From Nostoc sp. PCC 7107 (lineage in GTDB: Bacteria; Cyanobacteriota; Cyanobacteriia; Cyanobacteriales; Nostocaceae), in contig NC_019676.1 of assembly GCF_000316625.1 (NCBI RefSeq), positions 6,032,501 through 6,096,500 of the forward strand: a stretch of DNA of 64,000 nt. The letters run 5' to 3'. Both the position numbers and the translations under genes were made by a program. Position 1 is the stretch's first letter. Every line of letters starts with the position of its first letter. Of this stretch, positions 8,495-18,524 are shown in pieces. The notes beneath the pieces are model-generated. The model did not search any database, was not told the DNA's origin, and worked only from the letters and a program-made list of their open reading frames with translations.

Positions 8495-9703
8495 ATGGCA
8501 GATCAAATGCAGTGGGCTAATGCCCTATCAACCCGTCCTTCTCTAGAAGCCGCTGTTACGGAAGTGGTGCAAAAAACTACGTCTTTGTTAACAGCATCGG
8601 CGGATTTAGGGCTGGTATTTATTTCATCTGCTTTTGCTAGTGAATATTCCCGGCTTTTACCTTTGCTGGCAGAAAAACTTTCCGTACCCGTCATGATCGG
8701 TTGTAGCGGTGGTGGTGTAATTGGTACTACAACTGATGGGCAAACTCAAGAAATAGAAGCAGAAGCGGCTTTGAGCTTGACATTGGCACATCTGCCTGGA
8801 GTAAATCTTCAAGTTTCTCATATTTTGGCGGAAGAGTTACCCGATTTAGACAGTTCACCAGATGCTTGGGTGAATTTGATTGGTGTACAACCATCCGCCA
8901 CACCGCAGTTTATTTTGCTGTCTAGTTCTTTTTCGTCAGGAATCAATGAACTTTTGCAAGGTCTAGATTTTGCTTATCCTGGTTCTGTGATTGTGGGGGG
9001 ACAAGCCAGTGGTGGTATGGGTGGACGACAGACGCTATTTTGTAACGATCGCCTTTATCGTGAAGGAACTGTTGGCTTGGCGTTGAGTGGCAATATTATT
9101 TTAGAAACGATTGTGGCTCAAGGCTGTCGCCCAATTGGTCAACCGATGCAAATTACCAAGGCTGAACGCAATATTATTTTAGAACTAAATGAGCAAGTGC
9201 CATTGGTGGTGCTGCGGGATTTAATTAATAGTTTGAGTGATCAAGAGCGAACTTTAGCCCAGCATTCTTTATTTGTAGGGGTGGCGATGGATGAGTTTAA
9301 GCTGTCTTTGCAACAAGGAGACTTTTTAATTCGCAGTATTTTAGGGGTAGATCCCGCCGGCGGTGCGATCGCAATTGGCGATCGCGTTCGCCCTGGCCAA
9401 CGTTTACAATTTCATTTACGTGATGCTGAAGCTTCCGCAGAAGATTTGGAATTTCTGCTGGAGAAATATCACAATCAAGAAGCTTCTTCATCCTCGGCGA
9501 TCGCTGCTTTAATGTTTTCTTGCGTCGGTCGAGGTGAAGGACTTTATGGTAAACCTAATTTTGATTCCTCGCTATTTAGGCGCTACTTCCAAAATATACC
9601 GATCGGTGGTTTTTTCTGTGGTGGCGAAATCGGCCCTGTAGGCGGTAATACTTTTTTACATGGTTACACTTCTGTGTTTGGCATTTGTCGTCAGTATGAG
9701 TAA
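8495..9703 (+). CDS. FIST sensory-domain protein
   Basis: A 402-aa soluble protein made of a FIST N domain (residues ~25-230, with MIGCSGGGVIG and VIVGGQASGGMGGR) and a FIST C domain (~230-390, with SCVGRGEGLYG, GGFFCGGEIGPVGG and the terminal LHGYTSVFGI). FIST domains are thought to bind small ligands such as amino acids and usually feed signalling proteins. No kinase or cyclase domain is fused here, and the next gene is convergent, so the output partner is not evident. An SD-like GGAAGAG lies upstream. Confidence 0.9.
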   Translation: MADQMQWANALSTRPSLEAAVTEVVQKTTSLLTASADLGLVFISSAFASEYSRLLPLLAEKLSVPVMIGCSGGGVIGTTTDGQTQEIEAEAALSLTLAHLPGVNLQVSHILAEELPDLDSSPDAWVNLIGVQPSATPQFILLSSSFSSGINELLQGLDFAYPGSVIVGGQASGGMGGRQTLFCNDRLYREGTVGLALSGNIILETIVAQGCRPIGQPMQITKAERNIILELNEQVPLVVLRDLINSLSDQERTLAQHSLFVGVAMDEFKLSLQQGDFLIRSILGVDPAGGAIAIGDRVRPGQRLQFHLRDAEASAEDLEFLLEKYHNQEASSSSAIAALMFSCVGRGEGLYGKPNFDSSLFRRYFQNIPIGGFFCGGEIGPVGGNTFLHGYTSVFGICRQYE

Positions 9704-9819
9704 TGAGTGCTGAGTCACCGAACTTTGCTCAACGAGGGGAACCCGCGCACGCAAGTTCTCGCTGAGTAATGAGTAAGAAGTTCACCCCTACACCCTTGCT
9801 CTCACACACCCCTAATCCC

Positions 9820-10926
9820 TCATTTTTCCAATAGCAAGGTGCTGTTGTTATCAATGAGGTGAGGAGTACCACAACGGGCGATCGCACTGTAGGCTTGAAT
9901 GTAATGACGCACTTTTTGGGGAAATTGCGGGTAGTCAAACATTGCATCGCCATCAGCGATATTTGCCCAAAAGTAACGCAAACTAGGGGCAATTTCTTGA
10001 GCCTGTTCTGGTGGTAAGTTTAACGGTGGATGAGTGAGAAATTTCATTAAAAAAGGCAAAGAGCGATCGCCCATCCATTGTTTTGATAAATGTTGCAAAT
10101 CAGGAAAATCAGGTACAGATTCCACACGATGAGATAAAACTTGCAACCATTCTCTACCGTAGTTATCTTGGCGAAATTCAAAAACTCGATAAGGATGAGG
10201 ATAACTCACTAAAGAGCCAGTAGTGATATCGTAAACTCCATCAGAGCAGGCAATATCCTGAACGTGCAGATGACCTGTAAATACTAACTTGACTTGATAC
10301 TGACGGAGCAATTTTAGCAGTTGCGGCGCATTTTGCAGCATATAGCGATTGCCCATTGGATGGCGCGACTGCTGAGGTATATGCTCAACTACATTGTGAT
10401 GCACCATCACCAACACTAATTCTTCAGTTGCTGTTGCTAAAACATTTTCTAACCAAATTAGTTGTTGATTATCTAAACGCCCTAATTGCTGACCTTCTTC
10501 ATTAAAAAAGTTGGAATTAAGGCCAATCAACCGCACTCCAGGTAACACTTGTTGAGTGTAGTAAATTTGCTCAGGATTGTCATAACCAAACTTGCCGTAA
10601 TAATGAGGGAAATCAGCAAAACCAATGGATTGCTGATCTGCCATTAAGACAGGAACATCATGATTACCCGGAACAACATACACCGGAAATGGCAACTCAG
10701 ATAAGCGTTTTTGTAACCAACGATGGTTCTCTGGTTCACCGTGCTGAGTTAAGTCCCCTGGAAGCAACAGAAAATCTAAATCAAGTTGTGTTAAATGTTC
10801 TATGACACTTTCAAAAGCTGGAATACTAACTTCCACCAAATGAAACCGACTGGGATGATCCCAGATTGTATGGGGAAGTGCAATGTGTAAGTCGCTGACT
10901 ACAGCAAAGCGAAAGTTGAGAGCCAT
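9820..10926 (-). CDS. Calcineurin-like metallophosphoesterase
   Basis: A 368-aa protein from ATG 10926 (MALNFRFAVVSDLHIALPH). The metallophosphoesterase motifs are in order: D-x-H in VVSDLHI, GDLTQHGE, the GNHD box in VVPGNHDVP, VMVHHN and GHLHVQD. These bind the di-metal centre. A C-terminal helical extension of ~100 aa has no known motif. The frame remains open to 11025, but the extra 33 residues lack similarity to the family. The substrate is unknown; the layout resembles cyclic-nucleotide or phospholipid phosphodiesterases (Icc/CpdA-like). Confidence 0.9.
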   Translation of the reverse strand: MALNFRFAVVSDLHIALPHTIWDHPSRFHLVEVSIPAFESVIEHLTQLDLDFLLLPGDLTQHGEPENHRWLQKRLSELPFPVYVVPGNHDVPVLMADQQSIGFADFPHYYGKFGYDNPEQIYYTQQVLPGVRLIGLNSNFFNEEGQQLGRLDNQQLIWLENVLATATEELVLVMVHHNVVEHIPQQSRHPMGNRYMLQNAPQLLKLLRQYQVKLVFTGHLHVQDIACSDGVYDITTGSLVSYPHPYRVFEFRQDNYGREWLQVLSHRVESVPDFPDLQHLSKQWMGDRSLPFLMKFLTHPPLNLPPEQAQEIAPSLRYFWANIADGDAMFDYPQFPQKVRHYIQAYSAIARCGTPHLIDNNSTLLLEK

Positions 10927-11339
10927 TGATTTGCAGACAATTTTATAAATACGGGTAAAAAAAGCCTTTTCCACAAAGTATAACCTTTGCTCTGTCAACT
11001 CTGGCGGAAAATCATTACTTAACATTTGTATATGAAGCTGAGATCCCCGACTTCTTGAAGAAGCCGGGGATCTGATTATTCACGTATAATTGAACATTTC
11101 TATATTTTTGTTAGCTACTAGAAAAATAAAATATAATCTCTGCGTAAAAATAGCTCAAATGTTGACTGATTATTTGATATTTTTTAAACTTTTTTTGATA
11201 AATACAGAATGTTTAATATTTTAAAAATTGAATAGTTCATTAATTATTTAGCTGTCAAATTAGACTTATTATATAATAATATACTTGATTTTTCTCTACA
11301 AATCACTGTTTACTGTCGTTGCTACAAGGAGTATCCACT
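10927..11339. other. Divergent promoter region of the phosphoesterase and trmB
   Basis: About 413 nt, very AT-rich. It contains one copy of the 33-bp palindrome (11041-11073). AAGGAG at 11326-11331 is the trmB ribosome binding site. No other gene was seen. Confidence 0.6.
11041..11073. repeat. 33-bp dispersed palindrome, copy 1
   Basis: A nearly perfect palindrome that starts AGATCCCCGACTTCTT and ends with the reverse complement of that start. Three further copies of exactly 33 bp are at 19729, 22952 and 47212. It can fold into a 14-15 bp hairpin. Confidence 0.85.
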
Positions 11340-11978
11340 TTGGCAGCAGTTAGAGTCCGCCAACACGTTAACCCACTTGCCCAAAAATATCGCACACCAG
11401 TCAATCCCCTAGAGTGGGAAAAAATTTATGCACAACCAAACCAACCACTGCATCTAGATATTGGTTGTGCTAAAGGGCGGTTTGTGTTGCAAATGGCGCA
11501 GGTAGAACCTAACTGGAATTTTTTGGGTTTAGAAATTCGGGAATCATTGGTAGTGGAGGCGAATCAGCTGCGTTCTGAGTTGGGTTTAACTAACCTGTAT
11601 TATTTGTATGGCAATGCGAATAACTCTTTGCAATCTCTGTTATCTGGTTTAACTCCAGGCATTTTACAGCGGGTGACGATTCAATTTCCCGATCCGTGGT
11701 TTAAAAATCGTCATGCTAAACGCCGTGTAGTGCAACCAAAATTAGTGGCAGAATTAGCACAATATTTAGCAGTTGGTGGGGTGGTATTTCTGCAATCAGA
11801 TATGAAGTTTGTCGCCGTAGAAATGTGCGATCGCTTTGCCGAAAACTCAGCCTTTGCGCGATTTGGTACAGATGAATGGTTAACAGAAAATCCATTAGCA
11901 GTACCCACAGAACGAGAAATATTTACTCAAAACAAAGGCGAACCAATTTATCGCGCTTTATTTGTGAAACAAGGGTAA
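11340..11978 (+). CDS. trmB: tRNA (guanine-N7-)-methyltransferase TrmB
   Basis: A SAM-dependent enzyme forming m7G46 in tRNA. It shows the SAM motif LDIGCAKGRFVLQMA, the GLEIRE acidic loop and the TrmB signature QFPDPWFKNRHAKRRVVQ. The C-terminal TEREIFTQNKGEPIYRALF is also typical. The start is assigned to TTG 11340, 8 nt after AAGGAG, giving 212 aa. A TTG at 11319 is in frame but lies upstream of that Shine-Dalgarno site. Confidence 0.94.
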   Translation: MAAVRVRQHVNPLAQKYRTPVNPLEWEKIYAQPNQPLHLDIGCAKGRFVLQMAQVEPNWNFLGLEIRESLVVEANQLRSELGLTNLYYLYGNANNSLQSLLSGLTPGILQRVTIQFPDPWFKNRHAKRRVVQPKLVAELAQYLAVGGVVFLQSDMKFVAVEMCDRFAENSAFARFGTDEWLTENPLAVPTEREIFTQNKGEPIYRALFVKQG

Positions 11979-11980
11979 TC

Positions 11981-12268
11981 TTACAACTTCACCCCTTCTT
12001 GTTGTAACTGCTTAAATGGATCAAGTAGAAAATCAATAATTCGGCTTTGGCTGTATCACCTGGGCGCAAGGGTATACATTAGTTAATTTATCTTCGTTAT
12101 TTTGCAGTAATCCAGCAGCTAAGAGAATGGTATTTAGAGGTTGACGAATATCATGAGAAAGCATAGAAACAAATTCTGATCGGAACTGGTGATTTCATTT
12201 GCTTTCACTAGTTCAGCAGTGCAATCGTCAACTCGAAATTGTAATGTCTGATTTACTTGATGTAATGG
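11981..12268 (-). pseudogene. Histidine-kinase remnant (HisKA region)
   Basis: Translation on the minus strand gives a coiled-coil lead-in (LHQVNQTLQFRVDDCTAELV) in one frame. The phosphoacceptor H-box SEFVSMLSHDIRQPLNTIL and LAAGLLQNNEDKLTN follow in another, so there is a frameshift near 12178. After a stop, a C-terminal-like DPFKQLQQEGVKL ends at 11981. The ATPase domain is absent. The remnant overlaps the end of the mannosyltransferase gene. It is clearly derived from a hybrid or cyanobacterial sensor kinase and cannot encode a working protein. Confidence 0.75.
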
Positions 12269-12269
12269 T

Positions 12270-13721
12270 TTAAATCCAAGAGCTAAACCACATCCGTAGT
12301 TTATAACTTTCGGATGTGATGGGTAAACCTAAGTAAATGGGCAACCAATACACAAAAGCCACCAAAATCATCACAAAAATGGTGACACCGATCGCCTGCA
12401 ATGGCCGATAATAACTACGCAGACACTGATCAACAAACCAAGCGATCGCTAAAAATGCAAATACTACAGCCGTCATGTAGTGGTAAATAAAAGCGCACCG
12501 CGATACTCTCATCCAAGGTGCTAAGTTAGTGGCATAATTTACAACTATATATAAGGCAATCCATGTATCAACAGTGATATTTTTTGGTAAGGTAAACCGT
12601 TTTTGCTGTTTCCAAAACATGAATATTGCAACAATCAGCATTCCTATTAAAAATAAAATGGCAGCAGCACCAAACCACCATAAAAAAGGATTACCCATTG
12701 CATGAACATCATAAATAATTTTTCCAGCGTTAGCAGGTAAATCAGGCCCCAAGCCAGGTAATGGATCAGTCACTTTTTGGGCTGTTTGATAATAATATGC
12801 CATTGGTCTAGTTAACAACGGCCATTTATACCAAGCAGCACAGTAGGGGTGTACTTCAGCATTATTTCCACCCAGCCGTTCGTGAAAAGCTAAGATTTGC
12901 TTGTGGACGGCGATAAATCCGTATTTGGTATCTAGTTGTAAATGGGGAATCCAACTCAGACTATAAATAGTAAGTGGGAGGACTCCTAAAAATAAGACAA
13001 CTTGCCAAACATACAATTGAGTTAAATTTTGTAGCGGTGAGGAGGATTGTTGATTATTTTCTGGAGGATTCTGATTGATTTTTTTGCCTGAAATATCCCA
13101 TATCCAAGCAAATATCCACAAAAAATAAACGCCAGCTAGAAAAAATAACCCATTCCATTTAGTAGCAATTGAACAACCAAAAGCGATACCCGCAATTATT
13201 AAATATAATTTCCGCTTTTGTCTCTGGTTATTTAAGGCTAAAAGAAATAACCAATGGCCTAACAAACCAAATAAAACTATATATATATTAATTAAGGCAT
13301 AGCGAGATTCAACAATAAATATGCCATCAACAGCGGTGAATAAGCCAGCAATTAAGGCAAAACTACGCCGAGAACTTAATTGATAAGCAATTCCCGCATT
13401 GAGTAAAGGGATAAACGAACCTAAAAAAGCATTAATCCAACGATAATCCCAAGGCGATCGCAGTGAACCAGTCAGTCCATTTACGCTCTCATGCACAAAT
13501 CTTACATGACTACCGAGCCATATTCCCATTGCAATAATATATTTACCTAATGGGGGATGACCATCAAAAAAGGGAACATGAGTAAGATAGTTGTTGCCAA
13601 ATTTAGCGTAGTAAACTTCATCAAAGACTAAGGTGTTAAACCTATCTAATCCCCAAAACCTCAAAGCGAGTGAAATTAAAAATATACTCGCTAAACCAAT
13701 ACGGAACCAGTTTTTAGTCAT
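12270..13721 (-). CDS. Dolichyl-phosphate-mannose-protein mannosyltransferase-like (PMT) glycosyltransferase
   Basis: A 483-aa GT-C fold membrane enzyme. After the first helix it has the PMT acidic motif FDEVYYAKFGNNYL and FFDGHPPLGKYIIA. A long luminal loop and about ten further helices follow. The family transfers mannose or another sugar from a polyprenyl-phosphate carrier to proteins or lipids on the outer face of the plasma membrane. Acceptor and sugar cannot be told. The neighbours are a kinase remnant and a GNAT acetyltransferase 20 nt upstream on the same strand. Confidence 0.9.
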   Translation of the reverse strand: MTKNWFRIGLASIFLISLALRFWGLDRFNTLVFDEVYYAKFGNNYLTHVPFFDGHPPLGKYIIAMGIWLGSHVRFVHESVNGLTGSLRSPWDYRWINAFLGSFIPLLNAGIAYQLSSRRSFALIAGLFTAVDGIFIVESRYALINIYIVLFGLLGHWLFLLALNNQRQKRKLYLIIAGIAFGCSIATKWNGLFFLAGVYFLWIFAWIWDISGKKINQNPPENNQQSSSPLQNLTQLYVWQVVLFLGVLPLTIYSLSWIPHLQLDTKYGFIAVHKQILAFHERLGGNNAEVHPYCAAWYKWPLLTRPMAYYYQTAQKVTDPLPGLGPDLPANAGKIIYDVHAMGNPFLWWFGAAAILFLIGMLIVAIFMFWKQQKRFTLPKNITVDTWIALYIVVNYATNLAPWMRVSRCAFIYHYMTAVVFAFLAIAWFVDQCLRSYYRPLQAIGVTIFVMILVAFVYWLPIYLGLPITSESYKLRMWFSSWI

Positions 13722-13741
13722 TAGTCAATGGTCAATAGTCT

Positions 13742-14326
13742 TTAGTCATGGTTATTTGTCATTCTTTGCCGTGTCTCTGTTGTCTCTGACTCCCTAGCTT
13801 CTTTTTGGAACAAAAATAATTCTATGCCGTAATACTTGTTTGTTCTACCCATAGGTTTCATACCTAGTCGCTGAGTAACGCGGATAGAGGCATGATGTTC
13901 TGGTTTGACAACAGCATAAATTACAGGCAATTGCAGTATATTAAATCCGTATTTGAGCATAGCTTGTGCTGCTTCTGTTGCATACCCTTGACCCCAAGAA
14001 GCACGTCGTAAGTGCCAACCAACCTCATAATCCTGAGTAGGTAAACGATGATTATCAGGTAGTTGTTCGAGGAGGATCGTGCCGACAATTTCTGTGGTTT
14101 CTTTTTCTACAATTGCCCAAGACCCAGTACCATTATTTAATCTTTGGTATTCCTCGACGTTCTCTATTAAGTGCTGGTGTTGTAATTCTATGCTCTTGAT
14201 CAGAGCATTTATACCAAGAAAGTACGTTACTTCCGGATCACCATAAATTGCAAACGCTTGTTCAGCATCACTGTCGGGTATCCAACTACGAATGAGCAAG
14301 CGTTCAGTTTCAAACAGAATTGTCAT
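13742..14326 (-). CDS. GNAT-family N-acetyltransferase (RimJ/RimL type)
   Basis: A 194-aa protein opening MTILFETERLLIRSW, typical of the RimJ/RimL-like acetyltransferase_3 family. It has YEVGWHLRRASWGQGYATEAAQAML, with the acetyl-CoA-binding Q/R-x-x-G-x-G/A, then HASIRVTQRLGMK. The substrate is unknown; ribosomal-protein or small-molecule amines are typical for the family. It lies upstream of the PMT gene on the same strand. The C-terminal ~20 residues are low-complexity and polar. Confidence 0.88.
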   Translation of the reverse strand: MTILFETERLLIRSWIPDSDAEQAFAIYGDPEVTYFLGINALIKSIELQHQHLIENVEEYQRLNNGTGSWAIVEKETTEIVGTILLEQLPDNHRLPTQDYEVGWHLRRASWGQGYATEAAQAMLKYGFNILQLPVIYAVVKPEHHASIRVTQRLGMKPMGRTNKYYGIELFLFQKEARESETTETRQRMTNNHD

Positions 14327-14449
14327 CTTACCTTGGGTTGAGATTAGCAGCGATCGCTACCTTTAGGTCATAATCTTTTACTGCTGCTAATCTTACTAAC
14401 TCTAGATGCACTTTTAACCATCCTGCGGCTAAAAATCTATTTCTAGTTT

Positions 14450-16963
14450 TTACTGAGGATTTTCGACTTTGGCGATTTCCAGCATTGTCTTTAACACCGA
14501 ATCTGGATTTAAACTGATAGAATCAATTCCCTGTTCGACTAAAAATTGGGCAAATTCTGGATAATCGCTGGGTGCTTGTCCGCAGATACCGATTTTTCGG
14601 TGGCGTTTTTTGGCTGATTCAATGGCCATTTTGACCATTTGCTTAACGGCGGGACTGCGTTCATCAAATAATCTGGCGACTAAAGCCGAATCTCTGTCTA
14701 AACCCAAGGTTAGCTGAGTTAAATCATTGGAACCGATGGAAAAACCATCAAATACTTCTGCAAATTCTTCTGCCAAAATTACGTTACTTGGTAACTCGCA
14801 CATGACATAAACTTGCAAGTTATTCACACCTTGTTTTAAGTCATTTTTTGCCATCTCTGCTAATACTAACCGCCCTTCTTCGGGAGTGCGGCAAAATGGA
14901 ATCATGGGGATGACATTGGTTAAACCCATTTCATCTCGGACTCGTTTGATGGCTTGACATTCTAAGGCAAAAGCGGCTTTATAACCCTCATCATAATAAC
15001 GTGCTGCACCACGCCAACCCAGCATGGGGTTTTCTTCATGAGGTTCAAATTGTTTACCACCTAATAAATTGGCGTATTCATTACTCTTAAAATCTGACAT
15101 CCGCACAATTACAGGTTTGGGATAGAAGGCTGCGGCAATTCTGCCTATACCTTGGGCTAATTTATCCACAAAATATTGTGGTTTATCATCATAAAGTGAA
15201 GTGATTTCTGCAATTTGGGCTTTCACTTTTTCATCTTGCAATTGGTTGTAGTGAATTAACGCCATCGGATGAATTTGAATTTGATTCGCAATGATAAATT
15301 CCGTCCGCGCTAAACCTACGCCATCATTGGGAATTGCAGATAAGCTAAAAGCCTCTTGAGGATTTCCCACATTCATTAAAATTTGCGTGCGGGTGTGGGG
15401 TAAGTTTTCTAAGGGAACTTCTTTGACTTCAAAAGGTAATAAGCCGGGATAAACTTGACCTTCTTCGCCTTCAGCACAGGAAATTGTGACTTCTTGATTA
15501 TTTTGCAAGACTTGTGTCGCATTCCCGCAACCAACGATCGCCGGCACACCCAATTCTCGTGCAATAATCGCTGCATGACAGGTACGTCCGCCAGCGTTGG
15601 TAATAATTGCACTGGCGCGTTTCATAATTGGTTCCCAGTCGGGGTCGGTTCTTTCGGTGACTAAGACATCCCCCGGTTGAAATTCCTGAATGTTGCGGAC
15701 ATCTAAAATTAGGCGGACTTTACCTTGGCTGATGGCTTCGCCTATGGCGCGTCCTGTAACTAGAGGTAATGGGGTTTCCTTACCTGATATCAAGCGATAA
15801 CTCCGCAAGACATTGCCGTTTTTCTGCGACTGCACAGTTTCAGGACGCGCTTGCACTATAAATAGTTGATTGGTAATGCCATCTTTTGCCCACTCAATAT
15901 CCATTGGGGTGTAATTACCGTGGACTTGGGAATAATGGTCTTCGATGACGCACGCCCATTTTCCTAGTTGTAAAATTTCTTCATCATTCAGGGCAAATTT
16001 AGTGCGATCGCTTTCACTAACGGGTACATTTTTGGTTAACTTACAATTATCATCTTCTGCCCTAACTGTTAATGTATGGGCGCTATCAGCAGCACAAGCC
16101 ATGACATCTATTTCCGTTGCCGGCACATAAATCATTTTGATTTCTTTACTACCCAATTTCTTATCTAGAATTGGGCGAAAACCTGTTTTTAATGTGGGTT
16201 TAAATACCACATATTCATCGGGATTGACGGCACCTTGGACGACGTTTTCACCTAAACCGTATGCAGCCGTAATCAAAGCGGCATCTTTAAACCCGGTCTC
16301 GGTATCAATCGAAAACATCACCCCAGATGTTGCTAAATCAGAACGCACCATTTTTTGGACACCAACGGATAAAGCCACATCAAAATGATCAAATCCTTTA
16401 GTATGACGATAAGAAATAGCGCGGTCAGTAAATATAGAAGCAAAACATTTGTGACAAGCTGTGATTACTTCTTCCACACCAACAATATTTAAATAAGTTT
16501 CTTGCTGTCCAGCAAAACTCGCATCGGGGAGGTCTTCAGCAGTGGCGCTAGAACGGACTGCAACATCAGTTTCAGTTTGATATTGATCACATAAACTTGT
16601 GTAGGCTTTGGCAATTGCCTGTCGTAAATCTTCAGGGAATGGTGTGTGCAGTAATAGCGATCGCGCTTTGTCTCCACGTTCGCGTAAATTGTTTACATCC
16701 TCAACATTTAAGTCAGCAAAAAGTTGACGTAATTTTGCTTCTAAACCTGCTGATTGGATGAAATAACGATAAGCATAAGCCGTAGTTGCAAACCCCATTG
16801 GTACATTCACACCTTTGGGGTTTAATTGTTGAATCATCTCTCCCAAGGAGGCATTTTTTCCACCTACTAGGTGTATATCTTTAATGCCTACCTCATCAAA
16901 CCAAAGAATCAGCGATCGCTCTTGAGAAAGTGAAGAAAATGTTTGATGAGATACTGTAACCAT
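14450..16963 (-). CDS. ppsA: Phosphoenolpyruvate synthase
   Basis: An 837-aa enzyme making PEP from pyruvate and ATP (AMP + Pi). The N-terminal ATP-grasp domain begins VGGKNASLGEMI and carries AVRSSATAEDLPDASFAGQQETYLN. The swivelling phosphohistidine domain has the catalytic His in GGRTCHAAIIARELG. The C-terminal PEP-binding barrel ends with the active-site Cys segment GICGQAPSDYPEFAQFL. Full length. A strong Shine-Dalgarno GGGAGGT lies 7 nt before the ATG (16971-16977), suggesting high translation. The gene is monocistronic by context. Confidence 0.96.
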   Translation of the reverse strand: MVTVSHQTFSSLSQERSLILWFDEVGIKDIHLVGGKNASLGEMIQQLNPKGVNVPMGFATTAYAYRYFIQSAGLEAKLRQLFADLNVEDVNNLRERGDKARSLLLHTPFPEDLRQAIAKAYTSLCDQYQTETDVAVRSSATAEDLPDASFAGQQETYLNIVGVEEVITACHKCFASIFTDRAISYRHTKGFDHFDVALSVGVQKMVRSDLATSGVMFSIDTETGFKDAALITAAYGLGENVVQGAVNPDEYVVFKPTLKTGFRPILDKKLGSKEIKMIYVPATEIDVMACAADSAHTLTVRAEDDNCKLTKNVPVSESDRTKFALNDEEILQLGKWACVIEDHYSQVHGNYTPMDIEWAKDGITNQLFIVQARPETVQSQKNGNVLRSYRLISGKETPLPLVTGRAIGEAISQGKVRLILDVRNIQEFQPGDVLVTERTDPDWEPIMKRASAIITNAGGRTCHAAIIARELGVPAIVGCGNATQVLQNNQEVTISCAEGEEGQVYPGLLPFEVKEVPLENLPHTRTQILMNVGNPQEAFSLSAIPNDGVGLARTEFIIANQIQIHPMALIHYNQLQDEKVKAQIAEITSLYDDKPQYFVDKLAQGIGRIAAAFYPKPVIVRMSDFKSNEYANLLGGKQFEPHEENPMLGWRGAARYYDEGYKAAFALECQAIKRVRDEMGLTNVIPMIPFCRTPEEGRLVLAEMAKNDLKQGVNNLQVYVMCELPSNVILAEEFAEVFDGFSIGSNDLTQLTLGLDRDSALVARLFDERSPAVKQMVKMAIESAKKRHRKIGICGQAPSDYPEFAQFLVEQGIDSISLNPDSVLKTMLEIAKVENPQ

Positions 16964-17361
16964 AAGTGTTACCTCCCAAATAGATATTCTCGTTAATGAG
17001 TTTTAAATTTTAGTGAATAACTTTGATATCTCGCACCCAGCAGGTATTTTGGCGCTTAATTAGCGTCTGACAAATTTTGTGGCTGCTTAATAATTCCTTT
17101 GGGATCACGATAACAAATAAATCCAAGTTTTGGGTAGTATGTGCAGCATTCCTTAAAATAGTTCATCAAGTATCAACAAATACTGCATGAATTAGCAACT
17201 TTCTCAAACAATTACGCAAAATGTAACGAAAAATAAAGAGACATTGCATTGCAATATCTCTTTAAATACCCATTTTTAATGGGTATTTAGGGGAGTCTAG
17301 ATATGTACAACTCACATTAAATTGGTATTAGCTTGATTGGTACTAACTTACTATTGCTGCT
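16964..17361. other. Intergenic region between hppD and ppsA
   Basis: About 398 nt. The ppsA Shine-Dalgarno is at the left edge and the hppD terminator hairpins at 17228-17288. The remaining ~200 nt should contain the ppsA promoter; no gene was seen. Confidence 0.55.
17228..17288 (-). terminator. Tandem hairpin terminator of hppD
   Basis: On the minus strand, after the hppD stop, a hairpin with an 11-bp stem (AAATACCCATT / AATGGGTATTT) is followed directly by a second stem (AAAGAGA...TCTCTTT) and then ATTTTT. The last element resembles an intrinsic terminator. Confidence 0.7.
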
Positions 17362-18384
17362 TTATTGCAAAGTTCCACGTTTTATTTGTTCGCTTTCAAT
17401 TGCTTCAAATAAAGCCCGAAAATTACCTTCGCCAAAACCTTGCGCTTGGAAACGCCTTTCAATAAACTCAAAGAAAAATGTCGGCTGTGCAAAGATAGGT
17501 TGAGTAAAAATTTGCAGTAATAAAGCGTTTTGACTATTAACCTGCCAGTCTACTAAAATTTCTTGTTGTGCGATCGCTTCTAGTTCTAAGGGCGATAAGC
17601 GGAATTCTGTCCGCTTTTTTAGCTGGGAGTAGTAAGTTTGGGGAACTGACAGTAAAGATAAACCACGGCTACGTAATTGGGCGATCGCACTAATCAAGTT
17701 GGATGTTCGCAAAGCAATGTGTTGAATCCCCGCACCGCGATTCACAGTTAAAAATTCTTGAATTTGCGAATTACTCGAAGCTGGTTCATTAATGGGTAAT
17801 TGTACACTGCCATTGCGGGAAACTAGCACTTGGCTATATAACCCAGAGCGATCGGTGGTAATTTTAAATGCTTGTTGTGGTTGCAAATCTAAAACGTTTT
17901 TGTACCAAGCCACAGCACGCTCTAACTCACCAACTGGTACATTTAACACTAGATGATCGATGGTGGTAAACATAGGGCGATCGCGTGTTTCCCGTTTTCC
18001 CCCCACTGGTTTTTCCATCAAAGTATGAGTCATTCCACCCCAAGCCGCAATTTTACCGCACTTATAACCGAGATATTCTTGGATGGGTTCTAAGATTGTA
18101 GCTCCTTGTGTGGCTGCTTGAGCGATCGCATCTGCTACATCTGTTACAGCAAAAGCAATATCCGCCACACCAGGAGGATGTTGACGCAAAAACTCCGCAA
18201 CCGGACTTGTGGGCAATAATGGTGAAGATAGCAAAAAACAAATAGCACCACTTTGTACCATTTCCGTACAAGTGTGATTGAAACTTATTCCACTATTAAC
18301 TGCGGTAAATCCTAGATAATCTACGAACCAATCCCGCCAAACCGGAGCATTTTCTACATAGAAGTGAACGTGAGCAATTTCCAT
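17362..18384 (-). CDS. hppD: 4-hydroxyphenylpyruvate dioxygenase
   Basis: A 340-aa Fe(II) enzyme of two tandem VOC domains. It converts 4-hydroxyphenylpyruvate to homogentisate, which in cyanobacteria feeds tocopherol synthesis. The C-terminal domain shows the iron-ligand segments TIDHLVLNV, GIQHIALRT and FFFEFIERR, plus the C-terminal GFGEGNFRALFEAIE that closes the active site. The N-terminal domain (MEIAHVHFYVENAPVWRDWF) is the degenerate structural copy. Slightly shorter than plant enzymes, as usual for cyanobacteria. It has its own terminator and no operon partners. Confidence 0.93.
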   Translation of the reverse strand: MEIAHVHFYVENAPVWRDWFVDYLGFTAVNSGISFNHTCTEMVQSGAICFLLSSPLLPTSPVAEFLRQHPPGVADIAFAVTDVADAIAQAATQGATILEPIQEYLGYKCGKIAAWGGMTHTLMEKPVGGKRETRDRPMFTTIDHLVLNVPVGELERAVAWYKNVLDLQPQQAFKITTDRSGLYSQVLVSRNGSVQLPINEPASSNSQIQEFLTVNRGAGIQHIALRTSNLISAIAQLRSRGLSLLSVPQTYYSQLKKRTEFRLSPLELEAIAQQEILVDWQVNSQNALLLQIFTQPIFAQPTFFFEFIERRFQAQGFGEGNFRALFEAIESEQIKRGTLQ

Positions 18385-18524
18385 AAATCTCGAAAATCTA
18401 GCATGAGAGCTTATCTATGTCTAAATTTTGCCTGTTTTGCTAGATTATCAAGTCCTTCCTAAGCAATAATTATGTAAGCATCCTACATGATTACACCTGA
18501 ATAAGCAAGAGTTTGTATAGGAGG

